Notes under the pieces: model-generated | What the model saw: only the letters and a program-made list of their open reading frames with translations | What the model was told of the DNA's origin: nothing | Database searches by the model: none | DNA from: CBFDBF01 sp050291465 | GTDB taxonomy: Bacteria; Pseudomonadota; Gammaproteobacteria; Chromatiales; Chromatiaceae | DNA length: 64,000 nt | Direction of reading: 5' to 3' | Assembly: GCA_050291465.1 (NCBI GenBank) | Contig: JBNKJV010000014.1 | Coordinates: 20,650-84,649, forward strand | Program-made: the position numbers and the translations under genes | Part shown: piece by piece, positions 33,244 through 42,215 of the stretch | How the letters are laid out: the number at the start of each line of letters is the position of its first letter | Position numbering within the stretch: the stretch's first letter is position 1

Positions 33244-34296
33244 GTGCCACGACAGGCGTTAGATAAAAGCAAACTCAATGAGCGGGCTCAGCACTTTCTC
33301 AAGGTGTTGATCGAGCGCTATATCCTGGACGGCGAACCGGTAGGTTCGCGCACTCTGGCCAGGGATGCAGGTCTGGATCTGAGTCCGGCCACGGTCCGGA
33401 ATGTAATGGCGGACCTGGAGGAGATGGGGCTGGTTTCTGCGCCGCATACCTCGGCCGGCCGTATTCCGACAGTGGACGGTTATCGCCTGTTCATCGATTC
33501 GCTGCTGAAGATAAAGCCTCTGAGCGAAAAGGAGATCGCCAGGCTGAAGAGCCAGCTGGACCCGGGGTGTGGATCCCCCAAACTGTTGGAATCGGCGTCC
33601 AGCCTGTTATCGACCGTGACCCACATGGCCGGGATTGTAATGTTGCCGCGACACCGGCAGGTTTCCTTCCGTCAGATCGAATTTCTTCCTCTATCCGGAA
33701 CCCGGGTGCTGGCCATTCTGGTAACCAATGAGGAAGAGGTGCTTAACCGTATCATTGTCACCGACCGCACCTATTCGGCGGCGGAACTGGAACAGACGGC
33801 CAACTATTTCAATCGAACCTTTTCCGGGTGTTCATTACAGAGGGTCCGCGAAGCGATCCTGAAAGACATGCGGGAGGCAAGGGCGGATATGGACCGGATC
33901 ATGGCGCGGGCCATGGCCATGGCGGAACAGGTGCTTGAGCCCGTTGACCTAAAAGACGACTGTGTCATCGCCGGCCAGACCAACCTCATGTCGTTCAATG
34001 AGCTGGCGGACATGGAGCGTCTCAAGAAGCTTTTCGATCTGTTCACGGAAAAACACCAGATACTGCATCTGCTGGACGGTTGTCTTGAGGCGGAAGGCGT
34101 GCAGATCTTTATTGGTGAAGAGTCAGGCTATCAGCCGTTTGACAACTGCAGTGTCATAACCTCCCCCTATAAGATCGACAACGAGGTGGTCGGAGTGCTG
34201 GGCGTAATCGGACCAAAACGTATGGCTTACGACCGGGTGATCCCGATTGTCGACGTAACCGCAAAATTATTGGGTGCGGCCTTGAAACAGCGATAA
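33244..34296 (+). CDS. hrcA: Heat-inducible transcription repressor HrcA
   Basis: A 350-residue repressor that binds CIRCE and needs GroEL for folding. The N-terminal winged helix includes ILKVLIERYILDGEPVGSRT-type sequence (VLIERYILDGEPVGSRTLA) and LSPATVRNVMADLEEMGLV; the C-terminal part contains the GAF-like domain with VSFRQIEFLPL and IGPKRMAYDRVIP. It starts with GTG at 33244. The CIRCE site 33 bases upstream indicates autoregulation. The presence of CIRCE/HrcA implies this organism controls DnaK through HrcA in addition to or instead of sigma32. Confidence 0.93.
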   Translation: MPRQALDKSKLNERAQHFLKVLIERYILDGEPVGSRTLARDAGLDLSPATVRNVMADLEEMGLVSAPHTSAGRIPTVDGYRLFIDSLLKIKPLSEKEIARLKSQLDPGCGSPKLLESASSLLSTVTHMAGIVMLPRHRQVSFRQIEFLPLSGTRVLAILVTNEEEVLNRIIVTDRTYSAAELEQTANYFNRTFSGCSLQRVREAILKDMREARADMDRIMARAMAMAEQVLEPVDLKDDCVIAGQTNLMSFNELADMERLKKLFDLFTEKHQILHLLDGCLEAEGVQIFIGEESGYQPFDNCSVITSPYKIDNEVVGVLGVIGPKRMAYDRVIPIVDVTAKLLGAALKQR

Positions 34297-34422
34297 CCTT
34301 CCCCAATATGGGGGATTGTTCGAGCACAGAGCGTTCGAAACAAGGGATGCGTATGGCTGTAAGGCGGGCGCGTCCCTCTCTTTGCGGTCAGCGTTTACAG
34401 TGATCGATTACGAGGTAACAGA

Positions 34423-35031
34423 ATGAAGAAAGAGCGGGAAGCGGTGGAAGACGCCGCTGCAGACAAGGAATCGGAGCAGGTGGGCATAGAGGCGCCCGAT
34501 GAAGCTCAAGAGGCGACAGATGAAAAGGCATCTTCCGCGGATGACCTGACATTGATGCTGGAAGACGCCCGCAGCAAGGCGGATGAGCACTGGAACAACC
34601 TGGTGCGGGCCAAGGCGGAGATCGAGAATCTGCGCAAGCGCCATGAGCGGGATCTGGAAAACGCCCACAAATATGCCTTGGAGCGGTTTGTTTCCGAGCT
34701 CTTGGCGGTGCGCGACAGTATGGAGCTCGGCCTGGGCGCAGCCCGGGAGGAAGGCGCGGATATAGAAAAGCTGGTGGAGGGGACGGAGCTCACCCTGAAA
34801 CTCTTTTCCGATGTGATGGAACGGTTCAATGTGGTCCAGATTAATCCGGAAGGCGAACCCTTTAACCCGGAACTCCACCAGGCGATGGCCATGCAGCCCC
34901 GCGATGATGTTCCGCCCAACACCGTAGTTACCGTGGTGCAGAAGGGCTATTCCCTGAACGGTCGCCTGGTGCGGCCGGCCATGGTGATGGTTTCTCAGGC
35001 GGCTGCCGGAAATATGGATGAACAGGCTTGA
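34423..35031 (+). CDS. grpE: Nucleotide exchange factor GrpE
   Basis: A 202-residue co-chaperone that releases ADP from DnaK. An acidic disordered N-terminus (residues about 1-55) precedes the long helix (ARSKADEHWNNLVRAKAEIENL, split at the middle) and the C-terminal beta domain with FNPELHQAMAMQ and GYSLNGRLVRPAMVMVS, all typical. It lies 126 bases after hrcA and 81 bases before dnaK in the same orientation. Confidence 0.95.
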   Translation: MKKEREAVEDAAADKESEQVGIEAPDEAQEATDEKASSADDLTLMLEDARSKADEHWNNLVRAKAEIENLRKRHERDLENAHKYALERFVSELLAVRDSMELGLGAAREEGADIEKLVEGTELTLKLFSDVMERFNVVQINPEGEPFNPELHQAMAMQPRDDVPPNTVVTVVQKGYSLNGRLVRPAMVMVSQAAAGNMDEQA

Positions 35032-35112
35032 AAAAACAGTGGTTTTTCCCCATCTCAGGGGATAACCGAAATGTTATACAGATGTAGAAATACTCAGCGG
35101 AGAAATTAAGCA

Positions 35113-37044
35113 ATGGGAAAAATAATCGGAATCGACCTGGGTACCACCAATTCCTGTGTCGCCGTGATGGAAGGCGACAAGACCCGGGTGATCGAAAACG
35201 CCGAGGGTGATCGCACCACGCCCTCCATCGTCGCCTACACCGGTGACGGTGAGATCCTGGTGGGTCAGTCGGCCAAACGTCAGGCGGTGACCAATCCGCA
35301 GAATACCCTGTTCGCCATCAAGCGTCTGATCGGTCGTCGATTCGAGGACGACGTTGTGCAGCGCGACATCAAGATGGTGCCCTATAAGATCGTCAAAGCG
35401 GACAATGGTGATGCCTGGGTGGAGGTCAACGGAAAGAAGATGGCCGCCCCGGAGATCTCCGCCAAGGTGCTGCAGAAGATGAAGAAGACCGCCGAGGATT
35501 ATCTCGGAGAGCAGGTGACCGAGGCGGTAATCACGGTGCCGGCCTACTTCAACGACTCCCAGCGTCAGGCCACCAAGGACGCTGGCCGTATCGCCGGTCT
35601 GGAAGTCAAGCGCATCATCAACGAGCCCACCGCCGCGGCCCTGGCCTACGGTATGGATAAGAAGCGTGGCGATCAGAAGCTGGCGGTATTCGACCTGGGT
35701 GGCGGTACCTTCGACATCTCCATAATCGAGATCGCCGAGATCGACGGTGAGCATCAATTCGAGGTGCTCTCCACCAATGGTGACACCTTCCTTGGCGGCG
35801 AGGATTTCGACCTGCGCATCATCGACCATCTGGTTGAAGAGTTCAGAAAGGACCAGGGTTTCGACCTGCGCAACGACCCGCTGGCGCTGCAGCGTCTGAA
35901 AGAAGCGGCTGAGAAGGCCAAGATAGAGCTTTCCAACAGCCAGCAGACCGATATCAATCTGCCCTACGTCACGGCGGACGCCTCCGGTCCCAAGCACCTC
36001 AACACCAGGCTGACCCGGGCCAAGCTGGAGTCCCTGGTGGATGATCTGGTACAGCGCACCATCGACCCCTGTCGCACCGCCCTTAACGACGCCGGGCTGA
36101 GCGCCTCGGATATCGATGAGGTGATCCTGGTAGGCGGTCAGACCCGTATGCCCAAGGTGCAGGAAGTGGTGGAGAAATTCTTCGGCAAGGCACCGCGCAA
36201 AGACGTGAACCCGGACGAAGCGGTAGCCATCGGTGCCGCCATTCAGGGCGGTGTGCTGGGCGGCGAGGTGAAAGACGTGCTGCTGCTGGACGTAACCCCG
36301 CTCTCTCTCGGTATCGAGACCCTGGGTGGTGTAATGACCAAGCTGATCGAGAAGAACACTACGATCCCGACCAACACCAGCCAGGTCTTTTCCACCGCGG
36401 ACGACAATCAAACCGCGGTGACCGTGCACGTGTTGCAGGGCGAGCGTGAGCAGGCGGCGGCCAATAAATCCCTTGGGCGCTTCGACCTCACCGATATCCC
36501 CCCGGCCCCGCGTGGTGTGCCGCAGATCGAGGTGAGTTTCGACATCGACGCCAACGGTATTCTGCACGTCTCCGCCAAGGACAAGGCGACCGGCAAGGAA
36601 CAGTCCATTATCATCAAGGCCTCCTCCGGTCTCAGCGACGAGGAGATCGATAAGATGGTCAAGGACGCTGAGGCTCACGCCGAGGAGGATAAGAAGTTCC
36701 AGGAACTGGCGCAGGCCCGCAACCAGGCCGACAATATGATCCATGCCGTACGCAAGTCCATGACAGAGTTGGGCGACGACAAGATGGAGTCCGGTGAGAA
36801 GGAGTCTATCGAGGCGGCGATCAAGGATCTGGAAGAAGTGATGAAGGGTGACGACAAGAGCGCCATTGAGGAGAAGACCAAGACCCTGACCGAGGCCTCG
36901 GCCAAGATGGCGGAGCGGATCTACGCTCAGCAGGGCGCGGAAGCGACTGCCGAGGCACAGGCGGGCGCGGAGGCCGCTTCAGGCGGCGGCGACGAAGATG
37001 TGGTCGATGCGGAGTTTGAAGAGGTTAAGGACGATAAGAAGTGA
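35113..37044 (+). CDS. dnaK: Molecular chaperone DnaK (Hsp70)
   Basis: A 643-residue Hsp70. The start GKIIGIDLGTTNSCVAVM, phosphate-binding AVFDLGGGTFDISI, adenosine-binding VILVGGQTRMPKVQ and substrate-binding LLLDVTPLSLGIETLGG are all present, followed by the alpha-helical lid and the terminal acidic D-V-V-D-A-E-F-E-E-V-K-D tail ending DDKK. The length is close to E. coli DnaK (638). It works with DnaJ and GrpE encoded on either side and is under the HrcA/CIRCE operon promoter. Confidence 0.97.
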   Translation: MGKIIGIDLGTTNSCVAVMEGDKTRVIENAEGDRTTPSIVAYTGDGEILVGQSAKRQAVTNPQNTLFAIKRLIGRRFEDDVVQRDIKMVPYKIVKADNGDAWVEVNGKKMAAPEISAKVLQKMKKTAEDYLGEQVTEAVITVPAYFNDSQRQATKDAGRIAGLEVKRIINEPTAAALAYGMDKKRGDQKLAVFDLGGGTFDISIIEIAEIDGEHQFEVLSTNGDTFLGGEDFDLRIIDHLVEEFRKDQGFDLRNDPLALQRLKEAAEKAKIELSNSQQTDINLPYVTADASGPKHLNTRLTRAKLESLVDDLVQRTIDPCRTALNDAGLSASDIDEVILVGGQTRMPKVQEVVEKFFGKAPRKDVNPDEAVAIGAAIQGGVLGGEVKDVLLLDVTPLSLGIETLGGVMTKLIEKNTTIPTNTSQVFSTADDNQTAVTVHVLQGEREQAAANKSLGRFDLTDIPPAPRGVPQIEVSFDIDANGILHVSAKDKATGKEQSIIIKASSGLSDEEIDKMVKDAEAHAEEDKKFQELAQARNQADNMIHAVRKSMTELGDDKMESGEKESIEAAIKDLEEVMKGDDKSAIEEKTKTLTEASAKMAERIYAQQGAEATAEAQAGAEAASGGGDEDVVDAEFEEVKDDKK

Positions 37045-37206
37045 ACAGTTAACAGTTCACAGTAAACAGTCGACAGTCTGGGGTTGTAAATGGGGCGTGC
37101 GGGTGTATTCATCCGCGCGCTTCAACACGTTCAGCAAACTGCATACTGAAAACTGTCAACGGAAAACTAATAACTGACAACTGACAACTGACAACTGACA
37201 ACTGCT
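37045..37206 (+). repeat. ACAGTT/AACTGAC repeat cluster between dnaK and dnaJ
   Basis: The 170-base spacer begins with several ACAGT-containing units (37047-37080) and ends in four perfect tandem copies of AACTGAC (37172-37199) plus a partial fifth. The left and right blocks are complementary (CAGTT against AACTG), so in RNA they could pair around the middle segment. Confidence 0.8.
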
Positions 37207-37214
37207 AACTAAAG

Positions 37215-38357
37215 ATGTCCAAACGCGACTATTACGAAGTACTTGGTATCAACAAGAATGCCAGTGAGGCCGAGATAAAGAAGGCCTACCGGCGTCTTGC
37301 AATGAAGTATCATCCGGACCGGAATACGGGTGACGATGCCAAGGTCGCGGAACAGAAGTTCAAAGAGGCCAAGGAAGCCTACGAGATCCTTTCTGATCCC
37401 CAGAAGCGCACGGCATACGACCAGTTCGGTCACGCCGGAGTGGATTCCTCCATGGGCGGTGGACCGGGCGGATTCGGCGCCGGTGCCAGTTTCAGCGATA
37501 TCTTCGGCGATGTGTTCGGGGACATCTTTGGTGGCGGCGCCAGGGGCGGCGGCAGTCGCGTCCATCGTGGCGCCGATCTGCGCTACAACCTGCAGATCAC
37601 TCTGGAGGAGGCGGTTGCGGGTACTACGGTCAAGATCCGTGTCCCCACGGCGGTCTCCTGTAAGGCGTGTAATGGCACCGGTGCTAAAAAAGGCACCGTT
37701 CCAAAGAGCTGTACCACCTGCGGAGGGCATGGCCAGGTCCGCATGCAGCAAGGATTTTTCTCGGTACAGCAGACCTGCCCCACCTGTCACGGAAGAGGAA
37801 CGGTCATTGATGATCCCTGCCATGTCTGTCGCGGTCAGGGGCGGGTGCAGGAGCATAAGACCCTCTCCGTTAAGGTGCCCCCGGGAGTGGACAACGGTGA
37901 CCGTATCCGGCTCTCGGGAGAGGGAGAGGCGGGAGAGAACGGTGGACCGCCCGGGGATCTCTACGTCCAGGTGGCGGTGAAGGAGCATCCGATCTTCAGC
38001 CGGGATGACAGCCATCTTTTCTGCGAGGTACCCATAGGCTATACCACGGCGGCGCTGGGTGGCGAACTGGAGGTGCCCACCCTGGACGGTAAGGTTAAAT
38101 TGAAGATACCCGCCGGTACCCAGACCGGGAAAATGTTCCGCATGCGTGGCAAGGGCGTGAAACCGGTTCGGGGCGGTCCTGTGGGAGATCTCATCTGTCG
38201 GGTATCGGTTGAGACGCCGGTCAATCTGACCGAGAAACAGAAGGAACTGTTGCGTCAGCTGGATGAGACCATACAGGAGGGGGGTAGCCGGCACAGTCCT
38301 CAGTCCTCGACCTGGCTCGACGGGGTAAAGAGCTTTTTCGAGAAGATGGGCCTATAA
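37215..38357 (+). CDS. dnaJ: Molecular chaperone DnaJ (Hsp40)
   Basis: A 380-residue co-chaperone. The J domain has the KYHPDRN motif, followed by a glycine/phenylalanine-rich region (residues about 75-110), a zinc-binding domain with four CxxCxGxG repeats (CKACNGTG, CTTCGGHG, CPTCHGRG, CHVCRGQG), and the C-terminal substrate-binding domains. The length matches E. coli DnaJ (376). The start at 37215 lies only 9 bases after the tandem heptamer block and has a weak ribosome site (CTAACTAAAG). Confidence 0.97.
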   Translation: MSKRDYYEVLGINKNASEAEIKKAYRRLAMKYHPDRNTGDDAKVAEQKFKEAKEAYEILSDPQKRTAYDQFGHAGVDSSMGGGPGGFGAGASFSDIFGDVFGDIFGGGARGGGSRVHRGADLRYNLQITLEEAVAGTTVKIRVPTAVSCKACNGTGAKKGTVPKSCTTCGGHGQVRMQQGFFSVQQTCPTCHGRGTVIDDPCHVCRGQGRVQEHKTLSVKVPPGVDNGDRIRLSGEGEAGENGGPPGDLYVQVAVKEHPIFSRDDSHLFCEVPIGYTTAALGGELEVPTLDGKVKLKIPAGTQTGKMFRMRGKGVKPVRGGPVGDLICRVSVETPVNLTEKQKELLRQLDETIQEGGSRHSPQSSTWLDGVKSFFEKMGL

Positions 38358-38360
38358 ATA

Positions 38361-38471
38361 CAGGGCCGAGGGCCGAGGAAAACCTGCTTGCCTGAAAAGT
38401 ACCGTAGAGCGGGCTGTGCCCGCCGTAAAGCGGCTTAATTTATTTTGTCCGGCGGGCGCAGCCCGCCCTAC
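38361..38471. repeat. GGGCCGAG repeat copy plus inverted pair of REP-like repeats
   Basis: The 134-base dnaJ-dapB spacer holds CAGGGCCGAGGGCCGAGG at 38361-38378, identical to 25963-25980, and two REP-like units in inverted orientation at 38404-38426 and 38451-38471, separated by 24 AT-richer bases. The pair could form a large stem-loop. Confidence 0.8.
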
Positions 38472-38491
38472 ATTAATACCAAGGAAATAAA

Positions 38492-39295
38492 ATGATTAGA
38501 GTGGCCGTAGTTGGAGCAGCCGGACGAATGGGGAAAAATCTGGTGCAGGCGATCCAGGAAGCCGATGGTGTGGAACTGGGTGCGGCTACTGAGCATCCCG
38601 AAAGTACCCTTATCGGCGCGGATGCCGGAGCCCTTGCGGGTGTCGGCGATCTGGGCGTAACGATCGTCGGCGGTCTGGAGCAGGCGCTGGATGATTTTGA
38701 CGTGGTCATTGATTTCACCAGACCCGCAGCCACCATGGCTCATCTGGAGCTGTGCCTGAAAGCGGGCAAGAAAATGGTTATCGGCACTACCGGGCTCGGC
38801 GATCACGAGAAACAGCGACTTCAGGAAGCGGCCGGGGAGATCGGCATCGTCTTCGCCCCCAATATGAGTATCGGCGTCAATCTCTGTCTCAAGCTGTTGG
38901 ATATGGCGGCGCGGGTCCTCGGCGACAACGTGGACATCGAAATCATTGAGGCCCACCATCGCCATAAAGAGGATGCCCCTTCGGGGACGGCGCTGCGCAT
39001 GGGCGAGGTGGTTGCGGAGGCGTTGGGCCGGGATCTCAAGGAGTGTGCCGTCTATGGTCGGGAAGGGGTCACCGGTGAGCGGGATCGTAAGACCATCGGC
39101 TTCGAAACCATCCGTGCCGGCGATATCGTGGGTGATCATACGGTCCTGTTTGCGGCCACGGGCGAGCGCGTGGAGATAACCCACAAGGCCTCCAGCCGCA
39201 TGACTTTCGCCAACGGCGCGGTCCGTGCAGCGGGCTGGATTGCCGGCAAGGAGAGCGGGCTGTTCGATATGCAGGATGTTTTAGGATTGAATTGA
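38492..39295 (+). CDS. dapB: 4-hydroxy-tetrahydrodipicolinate reductase
   Basis: A 267-residue enzyme of the lysine/diaminopimelate pathway. The dinucleotide-binding start is VAVVGAAGRMGKNLVQAI; the catalytic and substrate-binding motif EAHHRHKEDAPSGTAL and the C-terminal TFANGAVRAAGWIAGK are diagnostic. The length is that of E. coli DapB (273). It follows dnaJ, the common gammaproteobacterial order, across the REP pair. A GG-rich ribosome site is not evident; AAGGA lies 9 bases upstream. Confidence 0.95.
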   Translation: MIRVAVVGAAGRMGKNLVQAIQEADGVELGAATEHPESTLIGADAGALAGVGDLGVTIVGGLEQALDDFDVVIDFTRPAATMAHLELCLKAGKKMVIGTTGLGDHEKQRLQEAAGEIGIVFAPNMSIGVNLCLKLLDMAARVLGDNVDIEIIEAHHRHKEDAPSGTALRMGEVVAEALGRDLKECAVYGREGVTGERDRKTIGFETIRAGDIVGDHTVLFAATGERVEITHKASSRMTFANGAVRAAGWIAGKESGLFDMQDVLGLN

Positions 39296-39420
39296 AGGCA
39301 GAATATCCCCCCTCTGATCCCCGGAGGACGGAAGGGATGTGGGGATAGCCGGCGGACAGACCTTTGGCACGGTCTCTGCTTACTAACAATGCAGAGATAG
39401 ACTGTTACCGAGGTCGCCTG

Positions 39421-40590
39421 ATGAATAGTCCGGTTTCCGCTGGAATTGCAAATGCCCTGTTTACCGCCCCGTCGGCCGGCGTGACCGCTGGCGGCAGTCC
39501 GCAGTGTTTCGCGGAGAACGTGGAAGGTATTGATTTTTCACAACTATTATCCAGTGAAAAATTGATGCCTGAGCTGATGGAGTTGCTCAAGAGCCGCATA
39601 CCTCCGGAGGATTTCGCCCGTCTGGAGGAGATGCTGGAAAGCGGCAACGATTTACCGCTTCCGGCAATCCTCGGCCTCTTTCAGGAGGTCCTGGCGAACA
39701 ATCCCGCTCCCACCGGCACCCCGGTGGAAGAGGTGCTTTCCAATCCTCTACCGGATGAAACGGCCGGGGGTATTCCTCCCGGTGGCCGCCCGACCGCAAC
39801 CGCGGAAGAAGCCCTATCCAGGCTACTGCAGATGAGCAAACACTCTTCTGCGAGGGAAAATCCCTCCCTTTCCGGGCAGACCGATGTAACGGGTGCCGCG
39901 AAGGGGTTATCACCGGAGGATCAGGAGGCGCTGAAGGATATACTTCGACAGGTATCCGCGATGCGGCCGGCGGTTTCCGGTGAAGCCGTTTCCACAACCC
40001 TAAAGCCGGCGGGAGTGGGGAGCGAAACCCTCCTCACGGCGGCGGCCAACCTTGAGGCTGGTGTTTCCGGCGGGTTGCAATCGCCGGCGGTGGCGGGTGT
40101 TGTATCCAACCTGTCATCAACCCCCACATCGGGAGCGCACCAGACCCCGCCCGCAATCACCATCCCGCCCGGGGACAAGGGTTGGGATCAGGCTATGGGC
40201 GAACGGATACTCTGGATGGTCGGACGGGATCTCCAGGCAGCATCGGTCAACATAAAGCCACCGCACCTCGGACCGTTGAATATCCAGATTTCCATACAGA
40301 ACGATCAGGCCTCGGTGAATTTCACGGCACAACACGGTGTCGTCAAAGACGCCCTGGAAGCCGCCATACCCCGGCTGCGGGAGATGCTGGCTGAGAACAA
40401 TATCCAATTGGTGAACGTGGATGTAAGCCATCGTGATCCGGGTGGGCGCGGTGAGACTGCTGATCTTTACCAGGGACGCCGGGACGGGAACCCTGACCAG
40501 TACCTCTTCAGTGACGACGTGGAATCCGAGGCGGAATCCACCCTGGTTCACTATTACCGGAGTGACGGACTTCTGGATGATTATGCCTGA
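39421..40590 (+). CDS. FliK-like flagellar hook-length control family protein
   Basis: A 389-residue protein. The C-terminal domain (about residues 270-350) matches the Flg_hook fold of FliK: MGERILWMVGRDLQAASVNI, PPHLGPLNIQISI and VKDALEAAIPRLREML. The N-terminal 250 residues are low-complexity, rich in Pro, Thr, Ala and Gly, as in FliK ruler regions. No other flagellar genes lie nearby, so this may be a stand-alone member. The ATG at 39421 is preferred to an upstream start at 39364. Confidence 0.75.
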   Translation: MNSPVSAGIANALFTAPSAGVTAGGSPQCFAENVEGIDFSQLLSSEKLMPELMELLKSRIPPEDFARLEEMLESGNDLPLPAILGLFQEVLANNPAPTGTPVEEVLSNPLPDETAGGIPPGGRPTATAEEALSRLLQMSKHSSARENPSLSGQTDVTGAAKGLSPEDQEALKDILRQVSAMRPAVSGEAVSTTLKPAGVGSETLLTAAANLEAGVSGGLQSPAVAGVVSNLSSTPTSGAHQTPPAITIPPGDKGWDQAMGERILWMVGRDLQAASVNIKPPHLGPLNIQISIQNDQASVNFTAQHGVVKDALEAAIPRLREMLAENNIQLVNVDVSHRDPGGRGETADLYQGRRDGNPDQYLFSDDVESEAESTLVHYYRSDGLLDDYA

Positions 40591-40755
40591 CCAGAGACCG
40601 GCCGGGCCCGCAAGCAACCATACCTGAAAATAAGGCGGTAATCCGCGGTCACCGCTGCGGCGGCACCGTGTGATAAGCGATTCCGCAGGCGCCATAGCCT
40701 CATCAACGCCCACCGAGTAGAATACGGGGTAAGAAACCGTGGAAGAGGGCGGGTT

Positions 40756-41040
40756 ATGCGAATTATCAAGCTGTTGTTTTTCCTGTTCTTGATCTTATTG
40801 GGCTCGGCGTTTGCCGTGATGAACACGGAAAGCATCCATATCAACTATTATTTTGGGGAATTTGAACTCCCACTTCCGCTGGTCCTTATAGCTACCCTGG
40901 GGATCGGTGCGTTGCTGGGTGTATTGGCGACGCTGGGATCCCTGTTACGCCTTAAGCATCGAAACGCCGAGCTGCGCCGGAAGGTGAGCTTGGCCCAGGA
41001 AGAGGTAAAGAACCTGCGGGCCATTCCAATCAAGGATTAG
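40756..41040 (+). CDS. lapA: Lipopolysaccharide assembly protein LapA
   Basis: A 94-residue inner-membrane protein with two helices (residues about 4-22 and 40-62) and a C-terminal cytoplasmic coil. The short periplasmic loop with NTESIHINYYFGEFELPLPL is typical. It regulates LPS amount together with LapB, whose gene begins 9 bases after the stop. Confidence 0.9.
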   Translation: MRIIKLLFFLFLILLGSAFAVMNTESIHINYYFGEFELPLPLVLIATLGIGALLGVLATLGSLLRLKHRNAELRRKVSLAQEEVKNLRAIPIKD

Positions 41041-41048
41041 AACCAACA

Positions 41049-42215
41049 ATGATGGAACTCTTGTTGTTATTGTTGCCGCTGGCAGCTGCTTCCGGATGGT
41101 TAGCGGCCAAGCGCAGTGAGCGCAGTCGGGAACGGAATCTGCACGCTCAGGGCCCCGCGTATTTCAAGGGACTTAACTATCTGCTGAACGAACAGCCGGA
41201 CAAGGCCATCGACGTCTTCATCCAGATGCTGGAGGTCGATAGCGATACGGTTGAGACCCATCTTGCTCTGGGCAACCTGTTCCGCCGCCGTGGAGAGGTG
41301 GAACGGGCCATTCGAATTCATCAGAATCTAATCGCCCGACCCGCACTCAGTCGCGACCACCGGGCCCAGGCCCTGCTTGAGCTGGGCCAGGATTATCTGC
41401 GGGCGGGGCTGCTTGATCGGGCGGAAAATCTGTTTGAGGAACTGGCGGAATCAAGTCTTTATCAACAACAGGCCCTGCGTAATCTACTGGTTATCTATGA
41501 GCGGGAGAAAGAGTGGGAAAAGTGCCTGCAGGTTTCCGATCGTCTGGAGTCGCTGACGGGTGAACAGTTGTTGAAGGAACGCGCCCATTATCACTGTGAG
41601 CTGGCAGAGAAGGCACGCGGAATTAAGGATTTTGCTCTGGCTTCGAAGCATCTGAAAAAAGCGCAGGCGCTGGACCGCGCCTGCGTTCGGGCATCGATTC
41701 TGTTGGGTGAGATGGAACAGGATGCCGGAGACCATCGGGCGGCGATACGCGCTTTTCAACGGGTTGCGCAGCAGGATCCGGCCTATATGTCCGAAATATT
41801 GTCCGCACTTGTGAATAGTTATAAGCAGTTAGACAGGGGTTCGGAGCTTCGTGAATACCTGGAGCAGGTCTATAAACGCAATCAGGGGTATTCCGAGGCT
41901 CTTGCCATGACTGAAATCATCCGCGAGCGGGAGGGCGACGAAGCGGCCGTGTCGTTTCTCACCGGCCATCTCCAGGAACACCCGAATCTTGAGGGTCTGG
42001 AGCGATTGTTGAAACTCCCGCTGAAGGGAGATATGGGTGCCGCCACCGAAATATTGAATATGTTGCGCGAGTTGATGAAGAAGCTATTGGAGGAGCAACA
42101 TGCCTACCAGTGCCTCAGCTGCGGGTTCAGCGCCAAGGCGATGCACTGGCAATGCCCCAGTTGCCATACCTGGAGCAGCATCAAACCGGCACATGCGTTA
42201 AACGGTATTCGCTGA
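41049..42215 (+). CDS. lapB: Lipopolysaccharide assembly protein LapB
   Basis: A 388-residue membrane-anchored TPR protein. One N-terminal helix (residues 1-20) is followed by about nine TPR units (YFKGLNYLLNEQPDKAIDVF onward) and a C-terminal rubredoxin-like metal site, CLSCG and CPSCH. LapB adapts the FtsH-mediated turnover of LpxC. The length matches E. coli LapB (389). Its stop overlaps the pyrF start (TGATG), and lapA precedes, the conserved lapA-lapB-pyrF order. Confidence 0.95.
   Translation: MMELLLLLLPLAAASGWLAAKRSERSRERNLHAQGPAYFKGLNYLLNEQPDKAIDVFIQMLEVDSDTVETHLALGNLFRRRGEVERAIRIHQNLIARPALSRDHRAQALLELGQDYLRAGLLDRAENLFEELAESSLYQQQALRNLLVIYEREKEWEKCLQVSDRLESLTGEQLLKERAHYHCELAEKARGIKDFALASKHLKKAQALDRACVRASILLGEMEQDAGDHRAAIRAFQRVAQQDPAYMSEILSALVNSYKQLDRGSELREYLEQVYKRNQGYSEALAMTEIIREREGDEAAVSFLTGHLQEHPNLEGLERLLKLPLKGDMGAATEILNMLRELMKKLLEEQHAYQCLSCGFSAKAMHWQCPSCHTWSSIKPAHALNGIR

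Noticed and set aside
35074..36744. 556-residue open frame antisense to dnaK
   Set aside because: Antisense frames of highly expressed dnaK genes are commonly open because of codon bias; no motif supports it.
37172..37206. CRISPR or promoter array from AACTGAC heptamers
   Set aside because: Seven-base units without spacers are a simple tandem repeat.
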